Shown: positions 63,540-64,000 of the stretch, in pieces
How positions within the stretch are numbered: position 1 is the first letter of the stretch
Layout: each line of letters starts with the position of its first letter
Source of the DNA: Pseudomonas syringae CC1557
GTDB lineage: Bacteria; Pseudomonadota; Gammaproteobacteria; Pseudomonadales; Pseudomonadaceae
Length of the DNA: 64,000 bases
Reading direction: 5' to 3'
NCBI RefSeq assembly: GCF_000452705.1
Contig: NZ_CP007014.1
Coordinates: forward strand, 4,031,501-4,095,500
Notes under the pieces: model-generated
Told to the model about the DNA's origin: nothing
The model's input: the letters and a program-made list of their open reading frames with translations, nothing else
The model's database searches: none
Position numbers and translations under genes: made by a program

Positions 63540-64000
63540 GACTGTTCTCCGGGGGTGGCCAGGCTGTCGAGCAGCGCCTGACCCATCAATTCGCGACGCC
63601 AGCCACGCAACGAATCGGGTAATTGATAAGGACCGTCGGGGTAGCCGCTCTTTAGCAAGGCTTCGAGGGTCTTCTTGCGCAGCATCAGCTCGGGCGCCAT
63701 ATCCATTTTCTCGGCGTATTGCTGGCCGATCGCACGCAGGCGTTTGATTGAACCGGCGGCGTCGACCGGAAGCGGCTCGGGCAGCGCAGGCGGCCACTCT
63801 TCCGGCGGCAGGCTGCTCGCCGTCTTGATCAGCTCCAGCAGGAACTCGCCGTCATGACGCACGGTTCGCGGGTGCATGTCTTCGATCCGGGCCAGCGCAC
63901 CGAGGTTATCCGGCTGGGTCCTGGCCAGCGGCCAGAGCGAATGTTCACGCACGATGCGATTACGCGGCAGGTTGCGGGCACGGGCCTCGCGCTCGCGCCA
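63536..64000 (-). CDS. rnd: Ribonuclease D, C-terminal part (5' end outside window)
   Basis: The 3' end of a gene for a 3'-to-5' exoribonuclease that trims tRNA precursors. The visible part, reading [20 protein letters not shown], then [19 protein letters not shown], covers the HRDC-type domains of RNase D. The DEDD nuclease domain lies beyond the right edge. The position before ycgL supports the call. Confidence 0.88.
   Translation of the reverse strand, partial: WREREARARNLPRNRIVREHSLWPLARTQPDNLGALARIEDMHPRTVRHDGEFLLELIKTASSLPPEEWPPALPEPLPVDAAGSIKRLRAIGQQYAEKMDMAPELMLRKKTLEALLKSGYPDGPYQLPDSLRGWRRELMGQALLDSLATPGEQS

Overview
The window is chromosomal DNA of a fluorescent Pseudomonas, almost certainly of the Pseudomonas syringae group. 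The evidence is the GC-rich codon use, a gene order that largely follows the well-known Pseudomonas core (minCDE-rluA-apeB; qor-prc-EAL/GGDEF-FKBP; rdgC; copAB), and a full-length ice nucleation gene, a hallmark of P. syringae. Nearly all genes are ordinary core housekeeping genes; no prophage, transposase or CRISPR array was seen.

Layout. 1-2.2 kb: a YadGH-type ABC-2 exporter (permease cut by the left edge) and a glutathione S-transferase. 2.4-9.4 kb: fadE, a PA2817-type protein, a pirin, a patatin, an LpxL/HtrB-type lipid A acyltransferase, then minC. 9.6-13.3 kb: minD, minE, rluA, a composite repeat and the M18 aminopeptidase apeB. 13.6-17.6 kb: the ice nucleation gene, 1349 codons with exactly 70 repeat units of 16 residues, alone and flanked by AT-rich DNA. 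18.1-24.5 kb: a UTRA-type GntR regulator divergent from an operon for a solute-binding protein, an alkaline-phosphatase-superfamily enzyme, two permeases, an ATPase and a HAD phosphatase. This looks like an uptake-and-dephosphorylation system for an unidentified phosphorylated or phosphonate compound, with two candidate operators in the divergent region.

24.5-32.7 kb: quinone oxidoreductase, Prc protease, an EAL-CBS-GGDEF protein, a second composite repeat, a two-gene HTH module, a YkvA-like protein and an FKBP lipoprotein. 32.8-36.2 kb is a small accessory region: a tandem DUF4329-like protein with a JAMM-like metal site in only one of its two halves, a secreted cupin, a VOC protein and a small exported protein. 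36.5-36.8 kb: tRNA-Asp and the 5' remnant of a tRNA-Val. 36.9-45.7 kb: rdgC, a BASS symporter, a tandem array of 390-bp repeats, an MFS-PlsC fusion and an SLC5-type hybrid sensor kinase. 45.7-64 kb: lpxO-like, cysK, a DUF748 protein, a DUF2442/DUF4160 pair, a MoxR ATPase with its VWA partner, a DUF2937 gene with an apparent frameshift, a class II amidotransferase, oligopeptidase B, a cNMP-binding protein, yajD, copAB, a SPOUT methyltransferase, a YcgN protein, a nitroreductase, a hydroxyacid dehydrogenase, ycgL and the 3' part of rnd.

Most worth a second look: the REP-bounded composite repeat present as two dispersed copies and one tandem array; the phosphatase-containing ABC operon and its palindromic sites; the tandem DUF4329/JAMM-like protein; the tRNA-Val remnant; the frameshifted DUF2937 gene; and the very regular ice nucleation repeats.
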